A DNA stretch of 64,000 nucleotides from Haemophilus haemolyticus (GTDB taxonomy: Bacteria; Pseudomonadota; Gammaproteobacteria; Enterobacterales; Pasteurellaceae). The translations under genes and the position numbers were made by a program. The DNA is taken from NCBI RefSeq assembly GCF_003351405.1, contig NZ_CP031240.1:1-64000 (forward strand). The letters are read 5' to 3'. The notes beneath the pieces are model-generated. The model was not told the DNA's origin. It ran no database searches and was given only the letters and a program-made list of their open reading frames with translations. Positions 49,010-60,247 of the stretch are shown piece after piece (the first letter of the stretch is position 1; every line of letters begins with the position of its first letter).

Positions 49010-49954
49010 ATGGAAACTTCACATAACCAAGAATTAGTTGCAACTATCTTGGAAGATAATGTTGCAAACGAACTACAAACCATCCAAGATTTTCTGCGTT
49101 GGACGTATAGCATTCTCAATCGATCTGATATTTACTTCGGACAAGGGCACGATAATCCTTGGGATGAAAGCTTGCAACTCGTTTTAAGTGGCTTACATTT
49201 ACCCATTGATTTACCTACCGAATTATTTAACAGTCGATTAACCCCATCTGAAAAAGAAACCTTAGTTCAACTTGTATTAACCCGAATCGAACAACGCGTA
49301 CCGGTGGCATATTTAACAAATAGTGCTTGGTTCTGCGGTCACGAATTTTATGTCGATGAACGAACCATTATTCCACGTTCTCCAATTAGTGCTTTAATTC
49401 AAGATCGCTTTGAAGATTTTATTTCACAAGAGCCGAATCATATTCTCGATCTATGCACAGGTAGCGGTTGTATTGCCATTGCTTGTGCTTATGCTTTCCC
49501 GAATGCGGAAGTGGATGCTGTCGATTTATCAGTTGATGCACTTAATGTCGCGGAGATCAATATTTCACGCCATCAATTAGAGCATCGAGTATTCCCGATT
49601 CAATCAAACTTATTTGAAAATATTTTAGGACAAAAATACGATCTTATCGTGACCAATCCACCTTATGTGGATGAAGAAGATCTCGCCGATATGCCAGAAG
49701 AATTCCATTTTGAACCAGAGTTAGCCTTAGGTTCTGGCCATGATGGCTTAAACATTACCAAACAAATTTTGAAACAAGCGCCAGATTACTTAACCGAAAA
49801 TGGTGTGTTAGTGTGTGAAGTGGGCAATAGCATGGTGAGCTTAATTGAGCAATATCCAGATGTACCATTTGAATGGGTAGAGCTTAAAAATGGCGGGCTA
49901 GGCGTATTTGCTATTCAGCGTAAAGATTTAGTGAAATATCACGAGCTGTTTTAA
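49010..49954 (+). CDS. prmB: 50S ribosomal protein L3 glutamine methyltransferase PrmB
   Basis: SAM-dependent N5-methylation of a glutamine in ribosomal protein L3. The 314 residues contain the helical N-terminal recognition domain ([21 protein letters not shown]), [21 protein letters not shown], the SAM loop [13 protein letters not shown] and the catalytic [16 protein letters not shown] precedes the ATG. The family is distinguished from PrmC by the N-terminal part and by this length. Confidence 0.93.
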   Translation: METSHNQELVATILEDNVANELQTIQDFLRWTYSILNRSDIYFGQGHDNPWDESLQLVLSGLHLPIDLPTELFNSRLTPSEKETLVQLVLTRIEQRVPVAYLTNSAWFCGHEFYVDERTIIPRSPISALIQDRFEDFISQEPNHILDLCTGSGCIAIACAYAFPNAEVDAVDLSVDALNVAEINISRHQLEHRVFPIQSNLFENILGQKYDLIVTNPPYVDEEDLADMPEEFHFEPELALGSGHDGLNITKQILKQAPDYLTENGVLVCEVGNSMVSLIEQYPDVPFEWVELKNGGLGVFAIQRKDLVKYHELF

Positions 49955-49956
49955 TC

Positions 49957-50003
49957 TTTCAAGTGCGGTAAAATTTTAATATCAATTTCAACCGCACTTA
50001 TAA
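49957..50003 (+). repeat. Facing uptake signals after prmB
   Basis: AAGTGCGGT (49961-49969) and ACCGCACTT (49991-49999) form a 9 bp stem with a 21-base AT-rich loop; no T run follows, and a second, stronger hairpin is downstream. Confidence 0.75.
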
Positions 50004-50011
50004 AATTCATG

Positions 50012-50042
50012 GCGCGCGTTATTCAACGCGTGCTTTTCTTTT
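50012..50042 (+). terminator. Terminator of prmB
   Basis: GCGCGCGTT (50012-50020) pairs with AACGCGTGC (50025-50033) and is followed by TTTTCTTTTTT. Confidence 0.82.
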
Positions 50043-50057
50043 TTATCATTTAACTCT

Positions 50058-51122
50058 ATGAATTTACAAAAACTTTTACTGACTCGGCGTTTCTTTTCCA
50101 CCCTTGCATTTTTTTCTGTGCAAACGGTATTTCTGATTTATCTACAAAGTAAAGGATTGAGCAACAGCGAAATTGCCTTTTCCTTATCACTGCTCTTTTT
50201 CTCAAACCAAGCTCTTTCCATTCTTGCCGGTATTTGGGGCGATCGCTATGGTTTAGCCAAAATGATGTTGCTCGGCTGTTTTTTAGATGTGATAGCTTAT
50301 ATTTTCTTTCTCTCAGCAGATAATTATTTATTGCTTCTTATTGCGACCACTTGTTTTGGTTTAGGTAGTTGCTTATTTGGAACCAATGCCAAAGCCTGCT
50401 TACTTGTATTGGCCGGAGATGAATACAAAGAAAAAACGCGCTTGCAAGGAAAATATCTAAAAGTGACCTCCATGTCATCCATGTTTGCGCCGCTTTTAGT
50501 CATCCCATTTATTAAATATGAACATATCGACTTGCTTATTTGGGTCTGCTTTTCAATGGAAGCCGTATTATTCGCCTTAATGGTGAAGCCTTTCTATCAA
50601 ATTCAAACCTTACAAACATTGGTAAAATTTCGCTTTACACAAATCAAAGAAATTATTACAAAAGAATTTCTCATAGTGCATTTAATGCTCTTTTTACCGC
50701 TTGCTATTGCGAGCTCTTTCTTTGTCATTTTTCCTTTTTTATTTAACAATAAACTTGGCATGCCTGAACATTCGCCGATAGCGTTATTTGGCAACGGCTT
50801 ACTCACCGTACTATTACAAAGCTATTTTTCCCGAAAAATCAATTTAACAATCAAACAAGCAGCATGGGTTGCCCCTCTGTTGGCTATTGGAATTATCATG
50901 CCTTGGTTTATCACCTTAAGTTATCTTTCCATATTTTCCGCCTATGCCTATCTCGTCATTTTTACAGTCATTGAAGTGTATGCCCTCACGGCGATGGCAA
51001 ACTTATTAGTGAAATTTGATAATGGCACTAATCGTGGTTTTATTTTTGGTGCATCAAGATTATTACTTTCTATCGCAACAGTGATCGTCATGAACTTGGT
51101 ACCATATTTATTTTTATTGTAA
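50058..51122 (+). CDS. MFS transporter of unknown substrate
   Basis: A 354-residue polytopic membrane protein. IWGDRYGLAKMMLLG resembles the MFS motif A loop (GxxxDRxGxxxxL), and the layout of 10-11 hydrophobic segments fits the superfamily, although it is shorter than the usual 400 residues. SVQTVFLIYLQSKGLSNSEIA near the N-terminus suggests an exporter-type MFS member. It has no Shine-Dalgarno match before ATG 50058. Substrate unknown. Confidence 0.7.
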   Translation: MNLQKLLLTRRFFSTLAFFSVQTVFLIYLQSKGLSNSEIAFSLSLLFFSNQALSILAGIWGDRYGLAKMMLLGCFLDVIAYIFFLSADNYLLLLIATTCFGLGSCLFGTNAKACLLVLAGDEYKEKTRLQGKYLKVTSMSSMFAPLLVIPFIKYEHIDLLIWVCFSMEAVLFALMVKPFYQIQTLQTLVKFRFTQIKEIITKEFLIVHLMLFLPLAIASSFFVIFPFLFNNKLGMPEHSPIALFGNGLLTVLLQSYFSRKINLTIKQAAWVAPLLAIGIIMPWFITLSYLSIFSAYAYLVIFTVIEVYALTAMANLLVKFDNGTNRGFIFGASRLLLSIATVIVMNLVPYLFLL

Positions 51123-51170
51123 CAAGTGCATTAATCAAATATGCACAATACACCTTTATACATAAATAAA

Positions 51171-51199
51171 TTGCACTTATTTACGATGTAAGTTAGACT
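51171..51199 (+). promoter_or_regulatory. Promoter of the immunity-like gene
   Basis: TTGCAC (51171-51176), 17 bp, TAGACT (51194-51199). Its presence means that the immunity-like gene has its own transcription start after the MFS gene. Confidence 0.55.
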
Positions 51200-51234
51200 A
51201 AGGAGGGCTATAAATTCAAGAATAAGGAGATACC

Positions 51235-51627
51235 ATGTCATTTTTATCTAAGACACTTGGTGGATTATCAAAAGCTTACTATACTCGACAATTTCTATTT
51301 GGTTTAATATTCTTTATATTTATAGTTGCTATAAGCTATAACGGATATAATCACACTGGGAAAATATCTATTCTTGTAACAAATGCAATCCTAGGATTAA
51401 TCTGCTTATTATTATATCCTTATTCTCGATTCGTTTATGAAAGTATTATCGAATATATTTTAGGTGATAATGTTTTTTTCGTTAATGCACCTTTAATGCT
51501 TGTAACAAAACTAATCACAATGGCGATTTGTTTCATATTCTCAATTTTTATTGCACCAATTGGTTTAATATATCTTTATTTTTATCATTCAAAACAAGAA
51601 AAACTTCAAAATCAGAATGAACAATAA
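51235..51627 (+). CDS. Colicin E1-type immunity protein homologue
   Basis: A 130-residue protein with three transmembrane segments (about 20-38, 48-62 and 88-114). By eye it shares the pattern of the colicin E1 immunity family: YYTRQFLFGL at the N-terminus (E1: YYIKNILFGL), LLLYPYSRFVYESI (E1: ILCPYSKYAIEYI), a NAP triplet after the second helix and a closing IFIAPIGLIYLY (E1: LAIPFGLLGLF). Such proteins sit in the inner membrane and block pore-forming colicins. No colicin or lysis gene is adjacent. AAGGAG precedes the ATG, and a terminator follows. Similarity is moderate, so function is an inference. Confidence 0.6.
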   Translation: MSFLSKTLGGLSKAYYTRQFLFGLIFFIFIVAISYNGYNHTGKISILVTNAILGLICLLLYPYSRFVYESIIEYILGDNVFFVNAPLMLVTKLITMAICFIFSIFIAPIGLIYLYFYHSKQEKLQNQNEQ

Positions 51628-51634
51628 GAGTAAG

Positions 51635-51660
51635 AAAGGACGTTTAACGTCCTTTTCTCT
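51635..51660. terminator. Terminator between the immunity-like gene and cysB
   Basis: AAAGGACG (51635-51642) pairs with CGTCCTTT (51648-51655), followed by TCTCT; usable from both sides. Confidence 0.7.
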
Positions 51661-51683
51661 ATCACTTAATTTCAACAATTAAT

Positions 51684-53740
<2,057 letters not shown>

Positions 53741-53787
53741 TGTTTTCCTTAAATAATGGAAAGGTCGCTTTCACAAGCGTCTATAAG

Positions 53788-54411
53788 TTAAATAAAAGGA
53801 TCGGTGTTTCCACTTCCTTCGCGCAAAATCACTGGCGATTCTTCCGTTAAATCCACCACTGTTGTAGGCTCTTGCCCTAAATATCCACCATGAATAATTA
53901 AATCGACTTGGTGCTCCAAACGATCTCGAATTTCCTCAGGATCAGATTGCGTGGTATGTTCTTCACCTGGCAACATTAACGAACAAGATAAAATCGGCTC
54001 ACCTAAGGCTGAAAGTAAATCTAAAGCGATCTTATTATCTGGTACGCGTAAACCAATGGTTTTACGTTTTGATGTCATTAAACGACGCGGTAATTCTTTC
54101 GTTGCAGTAAGAATAAAAGTATAACGCCCTGGCGTATTATTTTTAATCAAACGATAAGCGGTATTACTCACCGTTGCGTAAGTTGAAAGCTCCGATAAAT
54201 CACTACATACCAACGTAAAATTATGTCCTTCAGGCAATTTACGAATCGCTACAATACGATCCATAGCATGTTTATCGCCCATCATACAGCCTAAGGCATA
54301 TCCCGAATCCGTCGGATACACAATCACACCGCCTTTTTGTAAAATCTCTACGGCTTGATTAATCAAGCGCGCTTGTGGATTTTCAGGGTGGATATAGAAA
54401 AATTGGCTCAT
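53788..54411 (-). CDS. yciO: YciO family protein (Sua5/YrdC-like)
   Basis: A 207-residue member of the YrdC/Sua5 fold; family relatives make threonylcarbamoyl-AMP for tRNA t6A, but the YciO branch has a separate and poorly defined role. GGVIVYPTDSGYALGCMM, RKLPEGHNFTLVCSDLS, NTPGRYTFIL and TIGLRVPDN are recognisable. AAGGAAG precedes the ATG. It lies 47 bp upstream of rluB on the same strand, as yciO neighbours rluB in E. coli. Confidence 0.9.
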   Translation of the reverse strand: MSQFFYIHPENPQARLINQAVEILQKGGVIVYPTDSGYALGCMMGDKHAMDRIVAIRKLPEGHNFTLVCSDLSELSTYATVSNTAYRLIKNNTPGRYTFILTATKELPRRLMTSKRKTIGLRVPDNKIALDLLSALGEPILSCSLMLPGEEHTTQSDPEEIRDRLEHQVDLIIHGGYLGQEPTTVVDLTEESPVILREGSGNTDPFI

Positions 54412-54487
54412 GTATTTCTTCCTTAAAAAGTGTGCGCTGATTATAGCAGTTTTGCGCTCACTTTATAATGGCGAGCATATAAAAATA

Positions 54488-54514
54488 AAGGCGTAGAGAG
54501 TCAATCTACGCCTT
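54488..54514 (-). terminator. Terminator of sucCD
   Basis: AAGGCGTAGA (54488-54497) and TCTACGCCTT (54505-54514) form a 10 bp stem; the minus exit is TTTATTTTTA. Confidence 0.82.
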
Positions 54515-54545
54515 GTCAAACTAAAGTGCGGTTAATTTTCTGAAA

Positions 54546-55415
54546 TTATTTTAATACCTTTCTCAAGGCTGCACCAATTTCAGCGAGGCTTTTTACACAG
54601 GTCACACCTGCGGTATCAAGCGCTGCAATTTTTTCTGCGGCAGTGCCTTTTCCACCACTAATAATCGCACCAGCATGTCCCATCCGTTTGCCTTTTGGCG
54701 CAGTAATCCCAGCAATATAAGCTACCACTGGTTTGGTGACGTTATCTTTAATGAAGGTTGCCGCTTCTTCCTCTGCGGAACCGCCGATCTCGCCAATCAT
54801 CACAATGGCTTCTGTTTCGGGATCTTGTTGAAATCTTTCGAGAATATCAATAAAACTAGAGCCTGGAATAGGATCTCCCCCGATACCTACACAAGTCGAT
54901 TGTCCAAAGCCTTCATCTGTAGTTTGTTTTACCGCTTCATACGTTAAAGTACCAGAACGAGAAACAATCCCCACTTTGCCTTTTTTATGTATGTGTCCTG
55001 GCATGATGCCGATTTTACATTCATCAGGCGTAATCACACCTGGGCAATTTGGTCCAATCATTACAACGCCAGTTTCATTTAATTTTTGTTTTACCTTAAG
55101 CATATCCAATGTAGGGACACCCTCAGTAATACAGACAATTAACTGAATCCCTGCATCAATAGCTTCAATTATGGCATCTTTACAAAATGGTGCTGGCACA
55201 TAAATGACTGTCGCTGTTGCTCCCGTATTTTCGACAGCTTCACGAACTGTATTAAATACAGGCAAACCAAGATGGGTAGTTCCACCTTTATTTGGTGATA
55301 CGCCACCGACCAATTGCGTTCCGTAGGCTAATGCTTGTTCAGAATGAAACGTCCCTTGTCCACCAGTAAAACCTTGGCAAATCACTTTGGTATTTTTATC
55401 AATTAAAATCGCCAT
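54546..55415 (-). CDS. sucD: Succinyl-CoA synthetase alpha subunit SucD
   Basis: Phosphohistidine-bearing subunit of succinyl-CoA synthetase. The 289 residues (E. coli 289) show [34 protein letters not shown], the CoA and phosphate loops SRSGTLTYE, and [14 protein letters not shown] with the active-site histidine (His246 in E. coli). Its ATG shares a base with the sucC stop (TAATG). sucAB are not adjacent here. Confidence 0.96.
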   Translation of the reverse strand: MAILIDKNTKVICQGFTGGQGTFHSEQALAYGTQLVGGVSPNKGGTTHLGLPVFNTVREAVENTGATATVIYVPAPFCKDAIIEAIDAGIQLIVCITEGVPTLDMLKVKQKLNETGVVMIGPNCPGVITPDECKIGIMPGHIHKKGKVGIVSRSGTLTYEAVKQTTDEGFGQSTCVGIGGDPIPGSSFIDILERFQQDPETEAIVMIGEIGGSAEEEAATFIKDNVTKPVVAYIAGITAPKGKRMGHAGAIISGGKGTAAEKIAALDTAGVTCVKSLAEIGAALRKVLK

Positions 55416-56584
55416 TAGTGTTCTCCTTTTGCTGCATTCACGGCTAATTCTGCGGCTTGTTGTAAACTGTGTGCGGTAAGAATATTAACGTCGCTTTCCG
55501 CTAAAATTTGGCGACCGATTTCAGCATTCGTTCCTTCTAATCGCACAACCACAGGCACTCTCACGCCCACTTCATTGACTGCAGCAATCACTCCTTCAGC
55601 AATCAAATCACAACGAACAATGCCACCAAAAATATTCACTAAAATCACCGTCACGGAAGGATCGGTTAAAATGATTTTGAACGCTTCAGCAACCCGCTCT
55701 TTCGTTGCACCACCGCCGACATCAAGAAAATTCGCAGGCTTCCCACCATAGAGTTTCACAATATCCATGGTGCCCATTGCCAGCCCAGCCCCGTTTACCA
55801 TACAACCAATACTACCCTCTAAAGCCACATAGTTTAACTGGAATTTTTCAGCTTCTGCTTCACGGGCATCATTTTGAGTTAAATCTTGCAGTGCCAATAA
55901 ATCTTTATGGCGAAATAAAGCGTTATCATCAACAGATATTTTGGCGTCTAGACAAACCAAATTACCTTGTTTAGTTAGAACAAGCGGATTGACTTCCACT
56001 AAAGATAAATCTTTTTCTAAAAACAAACGAGATAAGCCCATAAAGATATCGGTAAACTGTTTGTTTTGCGCACCACTTAACCCTAATTTAAACGCTAATT
56101 CACGGCCTTGATAAGGCAATCCTCCAAATAAAGGATCAATGGTGACTTTATGGAGTAAGTGCGGTGAATTTTGCGCGACTTCTTCAATATTCATTCCACC
56201 AGCAGGAGAAGCAATAAACACCACTTTTTGAGAGGCGCGATCAACAACCGCACTTAAGTAAAATTCTTTATCAATATCGCAAGTTTCTTCAAAATAAATC
56301 TGGTTTACTGGCTGACCCAATTTATCCGTTTGAAAAGTGACTAAACGTTGTCCTAGCCATTTTTCTGCAAAAGATCTTGCTTCCTCTACATCGTGCACTA
56401 ATTTAACACCACCAGCTTTACCACGCCCACCCGCATGAACTTGGCATTTCGCAGCCCACTTATCGCCTGAAAGTTGAGCCAGTACCAAATCTACTTCATC
56501 AACAGATTGACAGACCGCCCCATTTTTTATGGGTAATCCATAATGCTCAAATAGTTGTTTTGCTTGGTATTCGTGTAAATTCAT
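55415..56584 (-). CDS. sucC: Succinyl-CoA synthetase beta subunit SucC
   Basis: Nucleotide-binding subunit with an ATP-grasp fold. The 389 residues begin [18 protein letters not shown] and contain [40 protein letters not shown] and the C-terminal [15 protein letters not shown] and [20 protein letters not shown] precedes ATG 56584. It is followed immediately by sucD in a coupled operon that ends at 54488. Two uptake signals (56157, 56247) lie inside. Confidence 0.96.
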   Translation of the reverse strand: MNLHEYQAKQLFEHYGLPIKNGAVCQSVDEVDLVLAQLSGDKWAAKCQVHAGGRGKAGGVKLVHDVEEARSFAEKWLGQRLVTFQTDKLGQPVNQIYFEETCDIDKEFYLSAVVDRASQKVVFIASPAGGMNIEEVAQNSPHLLHKVTIDPLFGGLPYQGRELAFKLGLSGAQNKQFTDIFMGLSRLFLEKDLSLVEVNPLVLTKQGNLVCLDAKISVDDNALFRHKDLLALQDLTQNDAREAEAEKFQLNYVALEGSIGCMVNGAGLAMGTMDIVKLYGGKPANFLDVGGGATKERVAEAFKIILTDPSVTVILVNIFGGIVRCDLIAEGVIAAVNEVGVRVPVVVRLEGTNAEIGRQILAESDVNILTAHSLQQAAELAVNAAKGEH

Positions 56585-56619
56585 TCGCGACGTCCTTTTT
56601 GGTTATGAAAACAATTCAC

Positions 56620-57711
56620 TCAAGATTTTAATGCTATATGTACCGTGATTTCTTCACGATCGTGATATAAATGTTTAGCTTGAATATCAAAATTCAAATT
56701 CTGCTCCGCCAACATAACAGCCAAGTTTTCTAAACATAATACAACTTCCTGATAACGTTTTTTCATGGGTAATTTTAAATTGAAGATCGTTTCTCGGCAC
56801 CAACCATTCAACAACCATTTGCCAATCAATAAAGAAATACGACTTGGTTGTTCCACCATATCACAGACTAACCAATCCACTTTTTTCCTTTTTGGGGGCT
56901 GAAATTTAAAACCATCTTCCGCACAATGTTCAATGCGCCCCGTATCATGCAAACTCGCCGCCATTTTTCCGTGATCAACGGCATAAACAAATAAACCGCG
57001 TTTGACTAATTGATACGTCCAACCGCCAGGGCAAGCCCCTAAATCAACGCCAATCATATTTTCATTTAAACGTTTATTCTCTTCTTTACGCGGAATAAAA
57101 GTCAAAATAGCTTCTTCTAGTTTTAACGTAGAGCGGCTCGGCACATCTGCCGGAAATTTTAAACGAGGGATTCCCATAAAATGGGGCGAATGATTATCCA
57201 CATAAGAATATCCCACATAACAGCAATTCGGTTTCACAAAAAAACAATGTAAAAATTGACCGCTCTTTTGAGTTGCTTTTGCAGAAAGCCAACCTTGTTT
57301 TTTCAATGCCTGACGTAAAGGCACGGTAAATTTACGACAAAAAGTGGAAAGCTCCTTTGCTTCATTTGTATCTGCAGTTTCGACAAAAAGCTCGCTAGAT
57401 TGAGCAAAATTAATTTGTTGTGATAATGCTTCAAACGCCGCCACGATGGGACTAATACGATCAGCAGGATCTAAATCTTCCAATAAATCAGAAACCACAA
57501 TCATCTGACGAGCAAAAATCAAACGGTTAAAAGGAATGTCTCGAGCAAGGCGATCTGCCTCATCAGATTGATAACATTCAAAAATTACATAGCCCGAATT
57601 ATCTTGTACTCGTGCAAACCCAAATACACCTAAATTACTTGCTTGATCGGTGATCTCTGCAGCGACTTCTTTCTCAAAACCTGGGCGACAATATAATGCG
57701 AGTTTATTCAT
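56620..57711 (-). CDS. rlmM: 23S rRNA 2'-O-ribose methyltransferase RlmM (YgdE)
   Basis: Methylates the 2'-OH of C2498 in 23S rRNA. The 363 residues have an N-terminal THUMP domain ([18 protein letters not shown]) and a C-terminal Rossmann methyltransferase with [15 protein letters not shown] (SAM loop) and [11 protein letters not shown]. The frame is open to 57798, but ATG 57711 gives the family start MNKLALYC; it overlaps the end of gcvA by 8 bp, so the two are translated together as in E. coli gcvA-ygdD-rlmM regions. Confidence 0.93.
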   Translation of the reverse strand: MNKLALYCRPGFEKEVAAEITDQASNLGVFGFARVQDNSGYVIFECYQSDEADRLARDIPFNRLIFARQMIVVSDLLEDLDPADRISPIVAAFEALSQQINFAQSSELFVETADTNEAKELSTFCRKFTVPLRQALKKQGWLSAKATQKSGQFLHCFFVKPNCCYVGYSYVDNHSPHFMGIPRLKFPADVPSRSTLKLEEAILTFIPRKEENKRLNENMIGVDLGACPGGWTYQLVKRGLFVYAVDHGKMAASLHDTGRIEHCAEDGFKFQPPKRKKVDWLVCDMVEQPSRISLLIGKWLLNGWCRETIFNLKLPMKKRYQEVVLCLENLAVMLAEQNLNFDIQAKHLYHDREEITVHIALKS

Positions 57712-58597
57712 TTTCTTTTTGTTTAATTGAGTTAATAATCCACTGACGGAATGCTTGAATTTTTTGGTCATCAAGGCGATCAAGATGATTGACCACATAA
57801 AATGATTTTGGATCAGGTAAATTGGTTGGCAACACCACTTTTAATGAGCCATTTTCAATTTCTTGCAAGGCTAATAAGCGATTAGCTAATACAATGCCTT
57901 GCCCATGAATCGCAGCCTGCAACGCCATGAATGTATGGCTAAATAACGGCCCTTGCTGAATATTTAAATCATCTAACTGTAAATGATTTGCCATCGCTTG
58001 CCAATTATCACGTGTATGAATGTGAATTAATGTGTGTTTTTTTAAATCTTCAGGCTGAATAATTGGATTTTCGGTTAACAATTCAGGTGAGGCTAAAATC
58101 AATAAATTTTCTCCGCCAAGACGATCCACTTGGAGATTCTGCCAATTTCCCAAACCATAATAAATAGCAAGATCAATTTCTTTATTTAACAAGCCTTCAT
58201 CTTGATCCACACCAGTTAAACGAACCTCAATTTGCGGATAAAGCTGATTAAATTCACTTAAATGTGGCACGAGCCATTGGATACCAAAAGTTTGTGGCAC
58301 GCTAATATTTAAATGCGGATCCGTTTTTAACGTTAACAATCGCTCTGTTGCTTCATTTAAGCGGCGCAGAATTTTGTTAATATCAACAAAATAAGCTTTT
58401 CCAAGCTCTGTTAATTCTAAAGAACGATTCTTTCGCTTAAATAATTCAATTCCTAAGAACTCTTCTAATAATTTAATTTGATGACTAACTGCCGCTTGTG
58501 TCACACAAAGCTCATCTGCCGCTTTAGTAAAACTTAAATAGCGAGCAGCTGACTCAAAAGCTTTTAGCGAATTCAAAGGTGGCAAACGTTTATACAT
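57704..58597 (-). CDS. gcvA: Glycine cleavage system regulator GcvA
   Basis: LysR-type regulator that activates gcvTHP with glycine and activates the divergent GcvB small RNA. The 297 residues begin [20 protein letters not shown] with the helix-turn-helix [20 protein letters not shown] and end with the effector domain. The ORF can start at 58609, but ATG 58597 with GGAAA matches E. coli (MSKRLPPLN). A CTAAT inverted repeat and a second palindrome lie in the shared gcvA-gcvB promoter region. Confidence 0.92.
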   Translation of the reverse strand: MYKRLPPLNSLKAFESAARYLSFTKAADELCVTQAAVSHQIKLLEEFLGIELFKRKNRSLELTELGKAYFVDINKILRRLNEATERLLTLKTDPHLNISVPQTFGIQWLVPHLSEFNQLYPQIEVRLTGVDQDEGLLNKEIDLAIYYGLGNWQNLQVDRLGGENLLILASPELLTENPIIQPEDLKKHTLIHIHTRDNWQAMANHLQLDDLNIQQGPLFSHTFMALQAAIHGQGIVLANRLLALQEIENGSLKVVLPTNLPDPKSFYVVNHLDRLDDQKIQAFRQWIINSIKQKENE

Positions 58598-58620
58598 AAG
58601 TATTTCCATTCATAAAATTT

Positions 58621-58637
58621 TTGTCTATAATAGACAA
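58621..58637. promoter_or_regulatory. Perfect palindrome just upstream of gcvA
   Basis: TTGTCTA-TAA-TAGACAA (7 bp arms) 24 bp before the gcvA start; it overlaps a possible -10 (TATTAT on the minus strand) and could be an autoregulatory operator. Confidence 0.5.
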
Positions 58638-58649
58638 GATTTAATTCGG

Positions 58650-58664
58650 ATTAGTTTTTCTAAT
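58650..58664. promoter_or_regulatory. GcvA-type binding site
   Basis: ATTAG-TTTTT-CTAAT is an inverted repeat of CTAAT, the core reported for GcvA sites, of LysR T-N11-A form. Its centre is about 68 bp upstream of the predicted GcvB start, the usual place for LysR activation. Confidence 0.65.
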
Positions 58665-58686
58665 ACTTCAAATAAAAAAACGTCAT

Positions 58687-58716
58687 TTGTCCTTTTCTAC
58701 CCTTTTTCCTTACAAT
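58687..58716 (+). promoter_or_regulatory. Promoter of gcvB
   Basis: -10 TACAAT (58711-58716) and a weak -35 TTGTCC (58687-58692) with 18 bp between them; a start near 58725 is predicted. Confidence 0.6.
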
Positions 58717-58724
58717 ACAACCAT

Positions 58725-58898
58725 ACTTAATGATTGGTAATTCCTTACTAGTTAATGAGTTTCGGACTTAAGTATGATGTTGTGTTTGCATATAGTTCGG
58801 GTAACCGAACTTGAGTAACAAATATGTTACTCATTTACTTCCTGTATATTATTAAACCGATTTGGTTAAACGCTGCTCTCATTGAGTGGCGTTTTTTT
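58725..58898 (+). ncRNA. gcvB: GcvB small RNA
   Basis: Hfq-dependent regulator that represses amino-acid and peptide transporter mRNAs. It is divergent from gcvA, the conserved position. It carries the GU-rich seed GATGTTGTGTTTGC (58776-58789) and the conserved ACTTCCTGTA (58837-58846), both nearly identical to E. coli GcvB. Hairpins: AGTTCGG-GTAA-CCGAACT (58794-58811), TGAGTAACA-AATA-TGTTACTCA (58812-58833), and the terminator AACGCTGCTC/GAGTGGCGTT (58869-58893) with seven T. About 174 nt against 206 in E. coli. An amino-acid ABC operon lies 1.3 kb downstream. Confidence 0.9.
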
Positions 58899-59073
58899 CA
58901 TCCTGATTTTAGCATAACTATATCTTTATTTCCTGCCCTGTTTCCAAAATTTCATTATTCCTTTTTAATTGGCTAAAAATTGCATAATTTCGAGAATTTA
59001 TTATTTAAATCACTTCTGGAATGGTGTAGATTAAACGGCATTTCATTCAAAAAAATAATATTAAGGAAGCAAA

Positions 59074-60105
59074 ATGAAAGACTTAGACTGGAATAACCTT
59101 GGTTTTAGTTATATCAAAACAGATTACCGTTTCATCGCTCACTGGAAAGATGGCAAATGGGACGAAGGCAAACTCACCACAGACAATACCTTACATATTC
59201 ACGAAGGTTCTACCGCACTTCACTATGGTCAACAATGCTTTGAGGGCTTAAAAGCTTATCGTTGCAAAGACGGCTCAATCAACTTATTCCGTCCACAAGA
59301 AAATGCAAAACGCATGCAGCATACTTCTGATCGTTTACTCATGCCACAAGTGCCCACTGAATTATTTATCCGTGCATGTAAAGAAGTGGTGAAAGCAAAC
59401 GAAGAATGGGTCGGTCCTTACGGCTCTGGCGCAACCCTATACTTACGCCCATTCTTAATTGGCGTGGGTGAAAACATCGGTGTGAAAGCTGCGCCAGAAT
59501 TTATTTTCTCTGTATTCTGCTGCCCAGTGGGAGCCTATTTCAAAGGTGGTTTAACACCATCTAACTTTATTACCACAGAATACGATCGCGCTGCACCAAT
59601 GGGAACTGGTGGTGTAAAAGTGGGTGGTAACTACGCTGCAAGCCTTCTGCCACATGTATTGGCAGCAGAACAAGGTACGCCAGAACGTAAATTTGCTGAT
59701 GCTATTTATTTAGATCCAAAAACTCACACTAAAATTGAAGAAGTCGGTGCTGCAAACTTCTTTGGTATCACAAAAGACAATAAATTCATCACACCAAAAT
59801 CAGAATCTATTTTACCAAGTATCACCAAATACTCTCTTTTACATATCGCAAAAGAGCGTTTAGGTATGGAAGCAATTGAAGGCGATGTTTATATCGATCA
59901 GCTAGATCAATTTGCTGAAGCGGGTGCCTGTGGTACTGCAGCGGTCATTTCACCTGTTGGCGGAATCCAACATAAAGGTAAATTCCATGTGTTCTATTCT
60001 GAAACTGAAGTTGGCCCAATAACACGTCGCCTTTATGAAGAGCTCACAGGCATCCAGTTCGGTGATGTCGAAGCGCCTGAAGGCTGGATTGTGAAAGTAG
60101 AATAA
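59074..60105 (+). CDS. ilvE: Branched-chain amino acid aminotransferase IlvE (BCAT, long form)
   Basis: PLP enzyme catalysing the last step of Leu, Ile and Val synthesis. At 343 residues it resembles the BCAT group of many Gram-positives and eukaryotes rather than the 309-residue enterobacterial Ilv[33 protein letters not shown] and [13 protein letters not shown], with Lys182 as the expected PLP lysine, support this; [15 protein letters not shown] is the C-terminal phosphate-binding loop. AAGGAAG precedes the ATG. A terminator follows at 60111. Confidence 0.93.
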   Translation: MKDLDWNNLGFSYIKTDYRFIAHWKDGKWDEGKLTTDNTLHIHEGSTALHYGQQCFEGLKAYRCKDGSINLFRPQENAKRMQHTSDRLLMPQVPTELFIRACKEVVKANEEWVGPYGSGATLYLRPFLIGVGENIGVKAAPEFIFSVFCCPVGAYFKGGLTPSNFITTEYDRAAPMGTGGVKVGGNYAASLLPHVLAAEQGTPERKFADAIYLDPKTHTKIEEVGAANFFGITKDNKFITPKSESILPSITKYSLLHIAKERLGMEAIEGDVYIDQLDQFAEAGACGTAAVISPVGGIQHKGKFHVFYSETEVGPITRRLYEELTGIQFGDVEAPEGWIVKVE

Positions 60106-60110
60106 TAAAT

Positions 60111-60138
60111 AAGTGCGGTGACTTTTCACCGCATTTTC
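60111..60138 (+). terminator. Terminator of ilvE including an uptake signal
   Basis: TGCGGTGA (60114-60121) pairs with TCACCGCA (60126-60133) over CTTT, then TTTTCTTT. The left arm holds AAGTGCGGT (60111-60119). Confidence 0.82.
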
Positions 60139-60247
60139 TTTATCTCATCTTATTCCATTTCGCTATAAATCATTCATTTCAATTCTTTCTCAACATAAAA
60201 AATCTCTTTTATTATCTTTTTACAAACAATGCTTTCATAAAAAGAAA

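Noticed and set aside
57712..57798. N-terminal extension of rlmM into gcvA
   Set aside because: The extra residues are gcvA codons in another frame; the family start is at 57711.
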